From JAHEZL01 sp964406465 (GTDB lineage: Bacteria > Bacteroidota > Bacteroidia > Flavobacteriales_C > GCA-002722245), in NCBI GenBank assembly GCA_964406465.1, contig CAYORT010000001.1:62001-126000 (forward strand): a stretch of DNA of 64,000 nt, written 5' to 3'. The notes under the pieces were generated by a model that was not told the origin of the DNA, ran no database searches, and saw nothing but the letters and a program-made list of their open reading frames with translations. Both the position numbers and the translations under genes were made by a program. This document shows positions 45,086 through 53,401 of this stretch, piece by piece. The stretch's first letter is position 1. Each line of letters opens with the position of its first letter.

Positions 45086-45565
45086 ATGAGTGCAATTTCA
45101 AAAAGCAACAATCAAATTCCACAAAGCCATTGGCTCTTTCATTTGCCTCGTCATCGTTTTTTTAATTATCTGAAATGTATCTTTTTAAGAAGAAAAGGTG
45201 CCGTTGTGGGGAAAGCGGTAGTGTTGTACCCTCGGGTAAAAATATATTCACCATCACCATCGTTGAGAATTGGCAATCATGTTGATTTAGCTTTGGGAGT
45301 TGTTGTTTTTGCAGATAACGGATTGCAAATTGGCGACAGAACCCTGATAGGTTATAACACAATCATCGCGCTTCCTTCAGTAAATGAACACAAATCTACC
45401 TTAATTGCCAATGATGTTTGGATTGGTGCAGGATGTTCGGTTTTTGAAGGAGTGACTATTGGTGAAGGAGCAGTGGTAGCGGCAGGTAGTGTAGTAAAAG
45501 AAGATGTGGCACCTTTCACCATTGTTGGTGGAAATCCGGCTAAGTTTATCAGGAACAGAAGCTAA
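45086..45565 (+). CDS. Left-handed beta-helix (hexapeptide) acyltransferase
   Basis: 159 residues. Hexapeptide repeats of the [LIV]-G-x4 type run from about 40 to 150 (RIGNHVDLAL, QIGDRTLIGY, IANDVWIGAGCSVFEGVTIGEGAVVAAGSVV) and the end FTIVGGNPAKFIRNRS is typical of maltose/serine O-acetyltransferase-like enzymes. It probably O- or N-acetylates a capsule sugar in the cytoplasm. Located 34 bp after the polymerase and 97 bp before neuC. Confidence 0.88.
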   Translation: MSAISKSNNQIPQSHWLFHLPRHRFFNYLKCIFLRRKGAVVGKAVVLYPRVKIYSPSPSLRIGNHVDLALGVVVFADNGLQIGDRTLIGYNTIIALPSVNEHKSTLIANDVWIGAGCSVFEGVTIGEGAVVAAGSVVKEDVAPFTIVGGNPAKFIRNRS

Positions 45566-45662
45566 AAAAGAAGTTCACAATACGGTCGTAAATACTTAAT
45601 AAGTCATTTCTTTTTATTGGGGGTTTCTCCTTTAAATTTATTTTCTTTGTTGTTCATTATAA

Positions 45663-46838
45663 ATGTGCAAAATGAAGAAGAAAATTTGCGTTGTAGTAAC
45701 CGCCCGACCAAGCTACAGTCGTGTAAAAACGGCATTAAGAGCTATTCAAAAGCATAGTGAATTAGAATTACAATTGGTGGTGGCGGCTTCTGCACTTTTA
45801 GAAAAGCAGGGGCAAGTGGTGAAATATATGGAAGAAGAGGGTTTTAATGTATGTGCAAAAGTGTATAATGTGTTGGAAGGTCATAGCCTATCAAATATGG
45901 CCAAAACAACTGCTTTAGGTATATTGGAATTGTCGTCTGTGTTTTCAAGTTTGGAACCAGATGTTGTGGTGACTATTGCCGATAGATATGAAACTTTATC
46001 TACAGCTGTTGCTGCTGCCTATATGAATATTCCTTTGGTGCATATTCAAGGTGGTGAGGTAACAGGTTCTATCGATGATAAAGTGCGTCACGCCATCACC
46101 AAATTAGCTGATTACCATTTCGTGGCTACAAAGCAAGCTAAAGTGGTGGTAGAGCAAATGGGAGAGTGGAATGATAGGGTTGTTCTCACAGGTTGTCCGT
46201 CATTAGATTTAGCACACGAAGTATTGCATAATCCTGATAGGGATTTTGATTTTTATAAAAAATATGGAGGTACGGGGAAAATGATTGATACTAAAAAGCC
46301 ATTTTTAGTAGTAATGCAACACCCCGTAACTACAGAATTTGATTTTGCCTTAGAGCAAACAAAAATGACGTTGAACGCGGTTTTAAAAAGTGGGATTCCA
46401 ACTGTTTGGTTTTGGCCAAATATTGATGCGGGTTCAGATGCCACTTCGAAAGCAATTAGGGTTTTTAGAGAAGAGCATCATGACGCGGATATGTTTTTCC
46501 TCAAAAATATGGACTCTAAAGATTTCTTGCACTTGCTGAATAATGCTGCATGCTTGATTGGAAATTCAAGCGTTGGAATTAGAGAGTGCAGTACTTTAGG
46601 GGTGCCTGTGGTGAATATCGGTACACGTCAATCTTCTCGCGAAAGAGGATATAATGTTGTGGATGTTGATTACAATGAAGACGCAATTTTTAATGCCATT
46701 CAACAACAAGTGAAACATGGTAAGCACACTCCTTGTCACATTTATGGTGATGGAAATTCGGGTGAACAAATGGCTGATATTTTAGCTTCATTGGATTTTA
46801 AGATTAAGGCACCCGGATTTAATTTAATACCTCAGTAA
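45663..46838 (+). CDS. neuC: UDP-GlcNAc 2-epimerase, hydrolysing (NeuC-like)
   Basis: 391 residues (start at 45663 or at the ATG three codons later, MKKKICVVVTARPSYSRVK). Motifs of the NeuC/WecB fold: VVTIADRYETLSTAVAAAYMNIPLVHIQGGEVTGSIDDKVRHAITKLADYHF, PFLVVMQHPVTTEFD, CLIGNSSVGIRECSTLGVPVVNIGTRQSSRERG. It hydrolyses and epimerises UDP-GlcNAc (or a 4-modified derivative) to a ManNAc-type sugar for neuB. It stands apart from neuA/neuB by about 9 kb but in the same locus and strand. asnB follows after 3 bp. Confidence 0.9.
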   Translation: MCKMKKKICVVVTARPSYSRVKTALRAIQKHSELELQLVVAASALLEKQGQVVKYMEEEGFNVCAKVYNVLEGHSLSNMAKTTALGILELSSVFSSLEPDVVVTIADRYETLSTAVAAAYMNIPLVHIQGGEVTGSIDDKVRHAITKLADYHFVATKQAKVVVEQMGEWNDRVVLTGCPSLDLAHEVLHNPDRDFDFYKKYGGTGKMIDTKKPFLVVMQHPVTTEFDFALEQTKMTLNAVLKSGIPTVWFWPNIDAGSDATSKAIRVFREEHHDADMFFLKNMDSKDFLHLLNNAACLIGNSSVGIRECSTLGVPVVNIGTRQSSRERGYNVVDVDYNEDAIFNAIQQQVKHGKHTPCHIYGDGNSGEQMADILASLDFKIKAPGFNLIPQ

Positions 46839-46841
46839 GCT

Positions 46842-48722
46842 ATGTGCGGGATTTCCGGCATTGTAAATTTTAGTTTTGGTGAGCAGCATAATCTTGAGCA
46901 ACTGCATCGAATGGTGCAATTGTTACATCATCGTGGTCCCGACAATAGTGATGTTTTTACCGATGAGAGTTCGGGAGTTTATTTAGCGCACAATAGATTA
47001 TCCATTCTAGATTTATCTGCAGCAGGGCATCAACCCATTTTTTCTAATTCGGGTCGATATGTGATGACATACAATGGTGAAGTATATAACTTCCCTGAGA
47101 TGAAAAGTGAATTGCTGCAACACAATATTGTTTTCAAAGGTTCTTCCGATTCGGAAGTTATTGTGAACTATGTGGAAGTATTCGGCATTAAAAAAACTGC
47201 CAAAAAGTTAAATGGAATTTTTGCTTTTGCCATCTTCGACCGAAAAGAGAAAAAATTATTTATTGTTAGAGATCACCTGGGAATAAAACCTTTGTATTTC
47301 GCGCAATACAAATCGAAATTTATTTTTGCATCAGAGCTAGGAGCTATTGCCGTAGATCCCGATTTTTCTAAAGAGTTGAACAAAGAATCTTTGAACAACT
47401 ATTTGGCTTTCGGTTATGTTACGGCTCCTCATAGCATTTATAGAAATGTACAAAAATTGCCAGCCGGACATCTACTAGAATTAGATGTTAATCCAAGTTT
47501 ACAGTATAAGATTTCTAGATATTGGACTCTCGAAGAATCATTTTTGAAGAGCGAAAAAGAACCCTTGGATTCTTATCAAGATGCGACTCTAAAGCTTGAG
47601 AAATTATTGGAGCAAGCTGTGAAAGATCAAATGATTTCCGATGTGAGTTTGGGCGCCTTTTTATCGGGAGGAATAGATTCAAGTTTGGTAGTTGCCTTGA
47701 TGCAAAAGAATAGTTCAAAGCCAATTAAAACATTTACAATTGGTTTCGATGATAAAGCTTTCAATGAAGCCGAACATGCTAAAACTGTTGCAAAACATAT
47801 TGGTACCGACCACAGCGAATTGTATGTAAATGAAAAAGATGCTTTAGATTTTATTCCTAAAATTGCTTCTGTGTTTGGTGAGCCATTTTACGATTCTTCA
47901 TGCATTCCCACTTTCATGGTTTCACAACTGGCAAAATCACAAGTAACGGTGTCGCTATCTGGTGATGGCGGAGACGAATTTTTTTGTGGCTATAAATCTT
48001 TCATTCGTACCTCTCAATATTTCGATAAAATTCAAAAGATTCCAGCTCCCGCTCGAAAACTAGCTGGTGCTTCAATGTTGACTTTGTATAACAACACAAG
48101 TTTTTACAACAACAGAAAAGTTCGTTTAGCAAAGGCTTTGCTCGCGAAAGATTATGAAGATTTTTATTTCAACGCCAAAAAAACGTGGGTAAATGAAAGT
48201 TTACTTACAAATTTTCAAAATACTACCTTGCCTCACTTCAATAGTTTTGGTAAGCAATTGCAAAATAGATTTAACAAAATGATGTACTTCGATGCTAGCT
48301 ATTATTTGCCAGATGATATTTTGGCAAAGGTAGACAGAACATCGATGGCGGTGAGTTTAGAAGCTAGGGTTCCTTTGCTAGATAAACGATTGGTGGAATA
48401 TGCAATTTCATTGCCCTTGAGTTACAAATTAGAAGGACTTACTGGAAAGAGAATACTTCGTGAAGTGTTGTATAAGTATGTTCCTAAAACGCTTATTGAT
48501 AAACCTAAAACAGGTTTTGCTATTCCATTAGAAAAATGGTTGAAGGGTAGCCTCAAAGATTGGGGAGAGAGCATTGTGGATAATGCAAAAAAGAATGCGG
48601 CAATTGACGGACAATTTGTGCGAAAGGAATGGGATGCATTTCAAAAGGGTAAAAGTATTAATACGCAATTGATATGGACCGTTTTAATGTTTCAAGATTG
48701 GTGTGATAAAAACAAAATATAG
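46842..48722 (+). CDS. asnB: Asparagine synthase, glutamine-hydrolysing
   Basis: 626 residues. It has an intact class II glutaminase domain (C2 nucleophile in MCGISGIV, HHRGPDNS, YNGEVYNFPEMK, SSDSEVIVNY) and a C-terminal synthetase domain with PP-loop LSGGIDSSLVVALM (around 273-286), LSGDGGDEFFCGYKSF and KVDRTSMAVSLEARVPLLDKRLVEYA. The intact Cys2 and glutamine-binding motifs argue for a true amidotransferase, as often found in polysaccharide loci where it amidates sugar carboxylates. Lasso cyclases are homologues that usually lack this Cys. It shares an operon with the lasso-B2-like gene at 51478, so a lasso role is worth excluding experimentally. Confidence 0.9.
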   Translation: MCGISGIVNFSFGEQHNLEQLHRMVQLLHHRGPDNSDVFTDESSGVYLAHNRLSILDLSAAGHQPIFSNSGRYVMTYNGEVYNFPEMKSELLQHNIVFKGSSDSEVIVNYVEVFGIKKTAKKLNGIFAFAIFDRKEKKLFIVRDHLGIKPLYFAQYKSKFIFASELGAIAVDPDFSKELNKESLNNYLAFGYVTAPHSIYRNVQKLPAGHLLELDVNPSLQYKISRYWTLEESFLKSEKEPLDSYQDATLKLEKLLEQAVKDQMISDVSLGAFLSGGIDSSLVVALMQKNSSKPIKTFTIGFDDKAFNEAEHAKTVAKHIGTDHSELYVNEKDALDFIPKIASVFGEPFYDSSCIPTFMVSQLAKSQVTVSLSGDGGDEFFCGYKSFIRTSQYFDKIQKIPAPARKLAGASMLTLYNNTSFYNNRKVRLAKALLAKDYEDFYFNAKKTWVNESLLTNFQNTTLPHFNSFGKQLQNRFNKMMYFDASYYLPDDILAKVDRTSMAVSLEARVPLLDKRLVEYAISLPLSYKLEGLTGKRILREVLYKYVPKTLIDKPKTGFAIPLEKWLKGSLKDWGESIVDNAKKNAAIDGQFVRKEWDAFQKGKSINTQLIWTVLMFQDWCDKNKI

Positions 48723-48725
48723 TAG

Positions 48726-49883
48726 TTGAAAGGAAAGGGCCTTCATATAATTTCTGTGATTATTTCTGTCGATGATTATCGCGATAGGTTCACAATGCTT
48801 CATGGATTAAAAGATGGTGTGACCAAGCATATCATATTCACTAAAAAGCTTTCTCCACTTTTTGCCGATGATGATATTGTGACTGTGCGCGCACCGCAGC
48901 AAAATATGAATGCCGTTGATTTTTGGAATTGGTGTGTTCAAGAGGCTAGTGCAATTATTCAAAACTCTAGTGAAGATTGGATTTGTGTTCAGTACGTTGC
49001 GGGATCTGTATGCAGAGATTTGAAGAAGAAGTTTGGAAAGAAAGTTCATTGTGGAGTTTTTTTGGCATCTGCTGAGAATAATTATTTAAAACAGAAATAC
49101 TGGAATATCGATCCATATGCCGTTAAAGCAGATTGGAAGCAAAAGTTTAGCTATATCAAGCAAAGTTGGAAGAAGAAGTATATTCAAAGGTTATCTACTA
49201 AAGGATGTGATTTTATTCTTGGAAATTCTTCTTTAGCAGTAGATGATGTTAAGTGCTCGAACAGTGTTGTAAAAAAAGTTTTGAATGGTAATGCTATAGT
49301 TGGAGACATTAGTCCGCTTGCGCAAAAGCACAGTCCCTTAAAATTCCTCTATGTTGGAAACATACAACCACCTAAAGGCATTGGCACTTTATTAAAAGCT
49401 TTTCATGATTTAAATCTTGATAATGTGGAGCTCACTTTGGTAGGTAAAGTTTTGTCTCGAGATAAAATGTGGTTCGATACATTGCAAAGAAAGTATCCCG
49501 TTAAAGGGTTGAAATTAGTTGATTTTTTACCACAAGAAAAATTAGCTGAATTTTATAAGCAAAATAACATTTTTGTTTTTCCTTCTTTTTTGGAGGGCTC
49601 GCCAAGAGTGGTGGTTGAAGCATTAAAATATGGCACATTAATCGTGGCCAAAGATATTCCTGGCAATCGTTCTGTTGATCCAAAGGGCTTATTTATTCAG
49701 TATTATAATAGCTTGGAGGAACTGTGCACATTACTTGCTGAAAATGCGTTACACTATCAAGAAAAGCAACAAACTCTTGCCAGTGCACGTGAATCAGTTA
49801 TTGAACCATTGAGGGTAGATAATTATAGAAAAAATTTGATTCGTTTTTTTGAAGAAGTACGCGATGGAAAAAGTAGTAATTGA
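48726..49883 (+). CDS. Glycosyltransferase family 4-like
   Basis: 385 residues from a TTG at 48726, 3 bp after asnB; the first ATG would remove the N-terminal beta strand (HIISVIISVDDYRDRF). GT-B donor domain: FLYVGNIQPPKGIGTLLKAFHDLNLDNVELTLVGK, VKGLKLVDFLPQEKLAEFYKQNNIFVFPSFLEGSPRVVVEALKYGTLIVA, with the E-x7-E motif (EGSPRVVVE). Adds a sugar to the capsule unit or another acceptor; specificity unknown. Overlaps the next gene by 20 bp. Confidence 0.85.
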   Translation: MKGKGLHIISVIISVDDYRDRFTMLHGLKDGVTKHIIFTKKLSPLFADDDIVTVRAPQQNMNAVDFWNWCVQEASAIIQNSSEDWICVQYVAGSVCRDLKKKFGKKVHCGVFLASAENNYLKQKYWNIDPYAVKADWKQKFSYIKQSWKKKYIQRLSTKGCDFILGNSSLAVDDVKCSNSVVKKVLNGNAIVGDISPLAQKHSPLKFLYVGNIQPPKGIGTLLKAFHDLNLDNVELTLVGKVLSRDKMWFDTLQRKYPVKGLKLVDFLPQEKLAEFYKQNNIFVFPSFLEGSPRVVVEALKYGTLIVAKDIPGNRSVDPKGLFIQYYNSLEELCTLLAENALHYQEKQQTLASARESVIEPLRVDNYRKNLIRFFEEVRDGKSSN

Positions 49884-50970
49884 TTTTAGTCCGCTTAAAT
49901 CGGGCGGAGGTGTGCAATTGGCCTATAATTTTTTAGATCAATTAGAGAATTTAGATACAAGCGATTTGGCTCTATATTTACTCGTGCCTCAAGGAAGATT
50001 TAACGAGTATAGAAATCATCCAAAATTTGTTGCGGTGATAGACGCTCCTTTAAATATTTTAAAAAGAAATCTATTTGAGAGAACTACATTCCAAAAATTT
50101 CTTCGCGCAAACAATATCAATAAAATATTTACATTTTTTGGCTCCGGATTGCCTCATCCAGCGAAGGTAAAAAGTATTGTTGGGGTAGCCTATCCCATTA
50201 TATGCTATGATGAAAGTGATTTTTGGAAATATTTGCCAGTGAAGGCAAAATTGAAGCAAAAGGTCATCAATTCGTTCAGAAAGAAAAGACTTAGAAAAGC
50301 CAATCTTATTTTTGCCGAAACAAGCATCATGAAAATGAGGCTTGAAAAGTATTTGGGATTTTCATCTGATAAAATTCAATTGATCTCTCCTTCTCCCTCT
50401 AATTACATTGTTCCAAATGAAAAGTTAAATAGTAGTGGAAGATATATTTTTTTAAGCGGATTGGCGCCTCATAAAAATTTGTGGAGATTGTATGAAGTTG
50501 CTCAGCATTTGAAACAGATGCATTGTAAGGTAAAATTGGTGGTAACTGCCAGCAAACAACAGTGGTTGTCTTCATTGAGAATAGAAAAAATTGACGAAAG
50601 TTTGGTGAATGAATATTTCGATTTTTTAGATTCGGTACCACAAAAAGAAATCACCAATGTATATAAAAACGCAGAGGCTTTAGTTTTGCTAAGTGATTTA
50701 GAAAGTTTTTCTAATAATCATATGGAAGCGTGGAAGGCTGGTGTTCCGCAGATAGTGAGCAAACGCGATTTCATGACGAGTATCTGCAAAGATTCGGCTT
50801 TATTTTGTGAGCCTCATGAACCAAGGAGTGTGGCCTATGCCATTGAAAAAATGCATAAGGATGAACAGCTTCGTGAGTTTTTAGTAAATGAAGGAAAAAA
50901 GCTTCTACAATTATTGCCTTCTCAGGAACAAAGAACCTCAAATTTACTAGAATTGATTCGTCGTGCTTAA
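49864..50970 (+). CDS. Glycosyltransferase family 4-like
   Basis: 368 residues from the ATG at 49864 (MEKVVIDFSPLKSGGGVQLAYNF); the frame is open five codons further. N-terminal acceptor domain with the glycine-rich loop SGGGVQL; donor domain GRYIFLSGLAPHKNLWRLYEVA, VPQKEITNVYKNAEALVLLSDLESFSNNHMEAWKAGVPQIVS. It overlaps both neighbours (20 bp before, 8 bp after), so it is tightly coupled within the neuC-to-B2 operon. Confidence 0.85.
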   Translation: MEKVVIDFSPLKSGGGVQLAYNFLDQLENLDTSDLALYLLVPQGRFNEYRNHPKFVAVIDAPLNILKRNLFERTTFQKFLRANNINKIFTFFGSGLPHPAKVKSIVGVAYPIICYDESDFWKYLPVKAKLKQKVINSFRKKRLRKANLIFAETSIMKMRLEKYLGFSSDKIQLISPSPSNYIVPNEKLNSSGRYIFLSGLAPHKNLWRLYEVAQHLKQMHCKVKLVVTASKQQWLSSLRIEKIDESLVNEYFDFLDSVPQKEITNVYKNAEALVLLSDLESFSNNHMEAWKAGVPQIVSKRDFMTSICKDSALFCEPHEPRSVAYAIEKMHKDEQLREFLVNEGKKLLQLLPSQEQRTSNLLELIRRA

Positions 50971-51481
50971 AGAAATTAAATATTCAATGGTGGCCAGCTA
51001 TGAAGCCATTAACGGCGCTTTGTTTCGTTTGCCTAATAAAGTTTTGTTTACTTTTTTTAAGGTGGCATTTTTAAAGATTCAAGGCGCAAAAATTGGCAAG
51101 AATTTTCAGGTGGAGAAAGATGTTTGGATTAATCCGGCAAGAAATATTCAAGTAGGAAATAATGTGCATTTTTATGAGGGTTGCATTATCACCACTAAAG
51201 GCGGATTAGTTATAGGTGATAATACGATTTTGGAAGCAGGTGTGAAAATTTTTACTGCCAATCATGTGATTCCAAATAATCGAGGTCGTATTTTTGGTTC
51301 GGGTCACACAGCAGCTCTAGTTAAAATTGGAGCTAATGTTGTAGTGGAAAAAGATTGTATAATTCTGCCAGGTGTTGTGCTTGGAGATGGTGTTCAAGTT
51401 AAAATGGGAAGTGTAGTTACAAAATCAGTTGAAGCAGGTAAAGTGGTTGCGGGAAATCCGGCAAAGGAAATAGTATTATGA
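50963..51481 (+). CDS. Hexapeptide-repeat acyltransferase
   Basis: 172 residues from a GTG at 50963 (an ATG at 50987 is an alternative). Hexapeptide coils run from about 60 to 160 (NIQVGNNVHFYEGCIITTKGGLVIGDNTILEAGVKI, VKIGANVVVEKDCIILPGVVLGDGVQVKMGSVV), ending VVAGNPAKEIVL. The catalytic-type His is in FTANHVI. Typical cytoplasmic sugar O-acetyltransferase. It overlaps the lasso-B2-like gene by 4 bp (ATGA). Confidence 0.87.
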   Translation: MLKEIKYSMVASYEAINGALFRLPNKVLFTFFKVAFLKIQGAKIGKNFQVEKDVWINPARNIQVGNNVHFYEGCIITTKGGLVIGDNTILEAGVKIFTANHVIPNNRGRIFGSGHTAALVKIGANVVVEKDCIILPGVVLGDGVQVKMGSVVTKSVEAGKVVAGNPAKEIVL

Positions 51482-51930
51482 GTTTTGCAGGCAAGATATA
51501 TCGAAATTTATTTAAGATGGACAATGAGTTTAAAGGCTTAGTATTTAAAGCCTTGTTTTACGCGCTTCAGGTTCGTTTTATGATGTTGTTCGTGAAATTT
51601 AAGCGCTATGAATCGCGCTTGGGTATTAGAGGAAAGAAAGATGAATCTATTGTTACCGAAGATCAAATGAAAGTAGTAATGAAAGTAAAAAGTGCTGTTA
51701 TTGGGGTAAGTAAATATACTCCTTGGGAAAGTAAATGTATGGTACAGGCAGTCGCCGCGAAATGGCTTTTAGAAAAATACAATATTCCTTCTACCATCTA
51801 TTTTGGAATTATGAAAGATCCAGAAAACAAAACAGAATTAAAGGCACATGCTTGGTTGATTGTAGGTGATTATGTAATGACCGGAAGAGAAGGTCATAGA
51901 GCCTTTAAAGTAGTGAATTATTATTCTTAA
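51478..51930 (+). CDS. Lasso peptide B2-type protein (transglutaminase-like leader protease)
   Basis: 150 residues, the length of stand-alone lasso B2 proteases (PF13471, Transglut_core3). The catalytic triad is visible: C87 in ESKCMVQAVAAKWLL, H124 in LKAHAWLIVG and D131 in GDYVMTG. The N-terminal helices (residues 20-45) match the family. B2 cuts the leader from a lasso precursor together with a B1 (RRE) protein. It starts 4 bp inside an acyltransferase at the end of the neuC-asnB-glycosyltransferase operon, and overlaps the convergent nucleotidyltransferase by 4 bp. B2-like genes are also seen in some polysaccharide loci, so its lasso role rests on the precursor found 8 kb away. Confidence 0.85.
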   Translation: MSFAGKIYRNLFKMDNEFKGLVFKALFYALQVRFMMLFVKFKRYESRLGIRGKKDESIVTEDQMKVVMKVKSAVIGVSKYTPWESKCMVQAVAAKWLLEKYNIPSTIYFGIMKDPENKTELKAHAWLIVGDYVMTGREGHRAFKVVNYYS

Positions 51931-53039
51931 CTAATGAGGTAGGTGATCGGGCGAAGCAAAGGATATAAAATTCGCTTCGCAAAAGGAACTCTTACAATTT
52001 TCATATCTCGTGTTGGAAAAATGCTAAGTTGATATAATGTATACTGAAAATCAAGCTTCATAAAAACACGTTGTTTCCAAGCGCTAAATTTACCCACATT
52101 TTTACCGGCCAGGGTCTTAAGTCCTTGAACCACGTAAGCTGCGTGCTTGTTGCCAATTTTATTTTTTAAGCATTCGGGAATAGGCATTTCGAAAACAACA
52201 TTGCATAACGATATAGTGCCTAGGAATATATTTTCCAACTTGTTTTTTAGCGCCAATTCATAAGCCGCTTGAATTTCCTCCTCATTGAATTTTCTAAGGA
52301 ATAAAACAATATCGAGTAGCCACATCATTTTTTCCCACTGATGGATTTTACCGTGTACCATTAAGTATAACAACGTATAGGCATTATTCAAGCGATACAT
52401 TTTCCTATTGCAGTACTGTTCTTGAATTAGGTATTCACTTGGATTTTCTGGCAGTTCTAATAAATATGGATTTTTAAACAATTTAAAATGAACATCTAAC
52501 TTGCTGCGCGTAGGAGAAAAATAACTTTTTTCATTGTCGACTTTTAAGAATAATTCAAATTCTTTTTCATCCATTTCAAAATCCGGACGGTCAACAACAT
52601 ACCCATTTTGTAAAAGTAATTGTTCTAATTTTTTAATGTCGCTTGGAAGTATACAGATATCAACGTCGGTAGAGGTTCGAGAGTTGTTATTGCCGTAAAT
52701 CATTTCGTTAACAGGATGACCTTTAAAAAGAACTATGTTAATTTTTTCACGATGACCTAAATCTATCAACCTAAGTAAATCGGCTTGCAACAGTAGATTC
52801 TTATTAAGCGATCTTTTCGCCCTCCTTACTATTGCCGCTTTTAAATGGATGAGTTCGGGAAAATTGTCAATGTGTGCAGCAATAAACGCATTTACATTAT
52901 TTGTAGAAAAATATGTGAGAAGTTTATTTTGATCAAATTCAATTTTAGGCAAAGGAGCATTGACTTTGTGGATGATATTTTTCATTATGGCCAAAACCAT
53001 TTGAAATTCGGGGGTGATATAAGAGTGTTTGTTTGCCAA
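51927..53039 (-). CDS. Nucleotidyltransferase family protein (PF14907 type) of lasso-like clusters
   Basis: 370 residues from a TTG at 53039; ATG alternatives at 53000 and 52985 are possible. Nucleotidyltransferase features: INIVLFKGHPVNEMIYG (K106/G107), the metal-binding D-x-D in RTSTDVDICI (D125/D127) and a third acidic strand LDVHFKL (D182, H184). This uncharacterised MNT-like family recurs in lasso-peptide clusters, for example beside kinase genes in pseudomycoidin-type clusters, where it affects peptide phosphorylation. It follows the Nif11-like gene by about 140 bp on the same strand and converges with the B2 gene. Confidence 0.8.
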   Translation of the reverse strand: MANKHSYITPEFQMVLAIMKNIIHKVNAPLPKIEFDQNKLLTYFSTNNVNAFIAAHIDNFPELIHLKAAIVRRAKRSLNKNLLLQADLLRLIDLGHREKINIVLFKGHPVNEMIYGNNNSRTSTDVDICILPSDIKKLEQLLLQNGYVVDRPDFEMDEKEFELFLKVDNEKSYFSPTRSKLDVHFKLFKNPYLLELPENPSEYLIQEQYCNRKMYRLNNAYTLLYLMVHGKIHQWEKMMWLLDIVLFLRKFNEEEIQAAYELALKNKLENIFLGTISLCNVVFEMPIPECLKNKIGNKHAAYVVQGLKTLAGKNVGKFSAWKQRVFMKLDFQYTLYQLSIFPTRDMKIVRVPFAKRILYPLLRPITYLIS

Positions 53040-53179
53040 AGCGCTGCAAGTTATTGTTTTATTTTTTATTGTTGAACATTGCCCATCGATATTTGTTGCC
53101 TAATTTTTAAGCTTCATTTGGTTCATCTGTGCTATTATCAATATGGTTTTTATAGAAAACTGTCGCTTAGGCTGTGTGC

Positions 53180-53398
53180 TTAATTATTGTATTTTTTCCC
53201 TCTATACATCATCCATCTTATTTCGTAATTCTTTGTAAAGGCAGCCATATATTCTTCTTTAGTAAAAGAAAAACCATTTTCCTTGGCAAAGGCAATGACC
53301 TCTTCTGTATTTTTCGCTTTGTAAGTGCTTAGATCATTTTGAAAGGATTGATTTTCGTATACCTTTTGAAGAAAGAGTAAAGCGTCTTTTAGAGCCAT
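53180..53398 (-). CDS. Nif11-like small protein, possible second RiPP precursor
   Basis: 72 residues. Residues 1-53 fit the Nif11 fold: ALLFLQKVYENQSFQNDL, NTEEVIAFAKENGFSFTKEEYMAAF. Nif11 domains serve as leader peptides of many RiPPs (NHLP class). The 19-residue tail after the domain (54-72) is unusually aromatic, with Trp62, three Tyr (58, 65, 70) and two Met (63, 64), but has no GG-type cleavage motif and no Cys. It could be a precursor whose tail is crosslinked, methylated or halogenated, or a non-precursor Nif11 helper. It is the last tight member (3-bp gap) of the cyclase-P450-methyltransferase operon. Confidence 0.75.
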   Translation of the reverse strand: MALKDALLFLQKVYENQSFQNDLSTYKAKNTEEVIAFAKENGFSFTKEEYMAAFTKNYEIRWMMYRGKKYNN

Positions 53399-53401
53399 AA
53401 T

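Noticed and set aside
46842..48722. Asparagine-synthase homologue as the lasso cyclase (C protein)
   Set aside because: It keeps Cys2 and the glutamine-binding motifs and sits between neuC and glycosyltransferases, so a sugar- or Asn-type amidotransferase is more likely. Kept only as a fallback in the findings.
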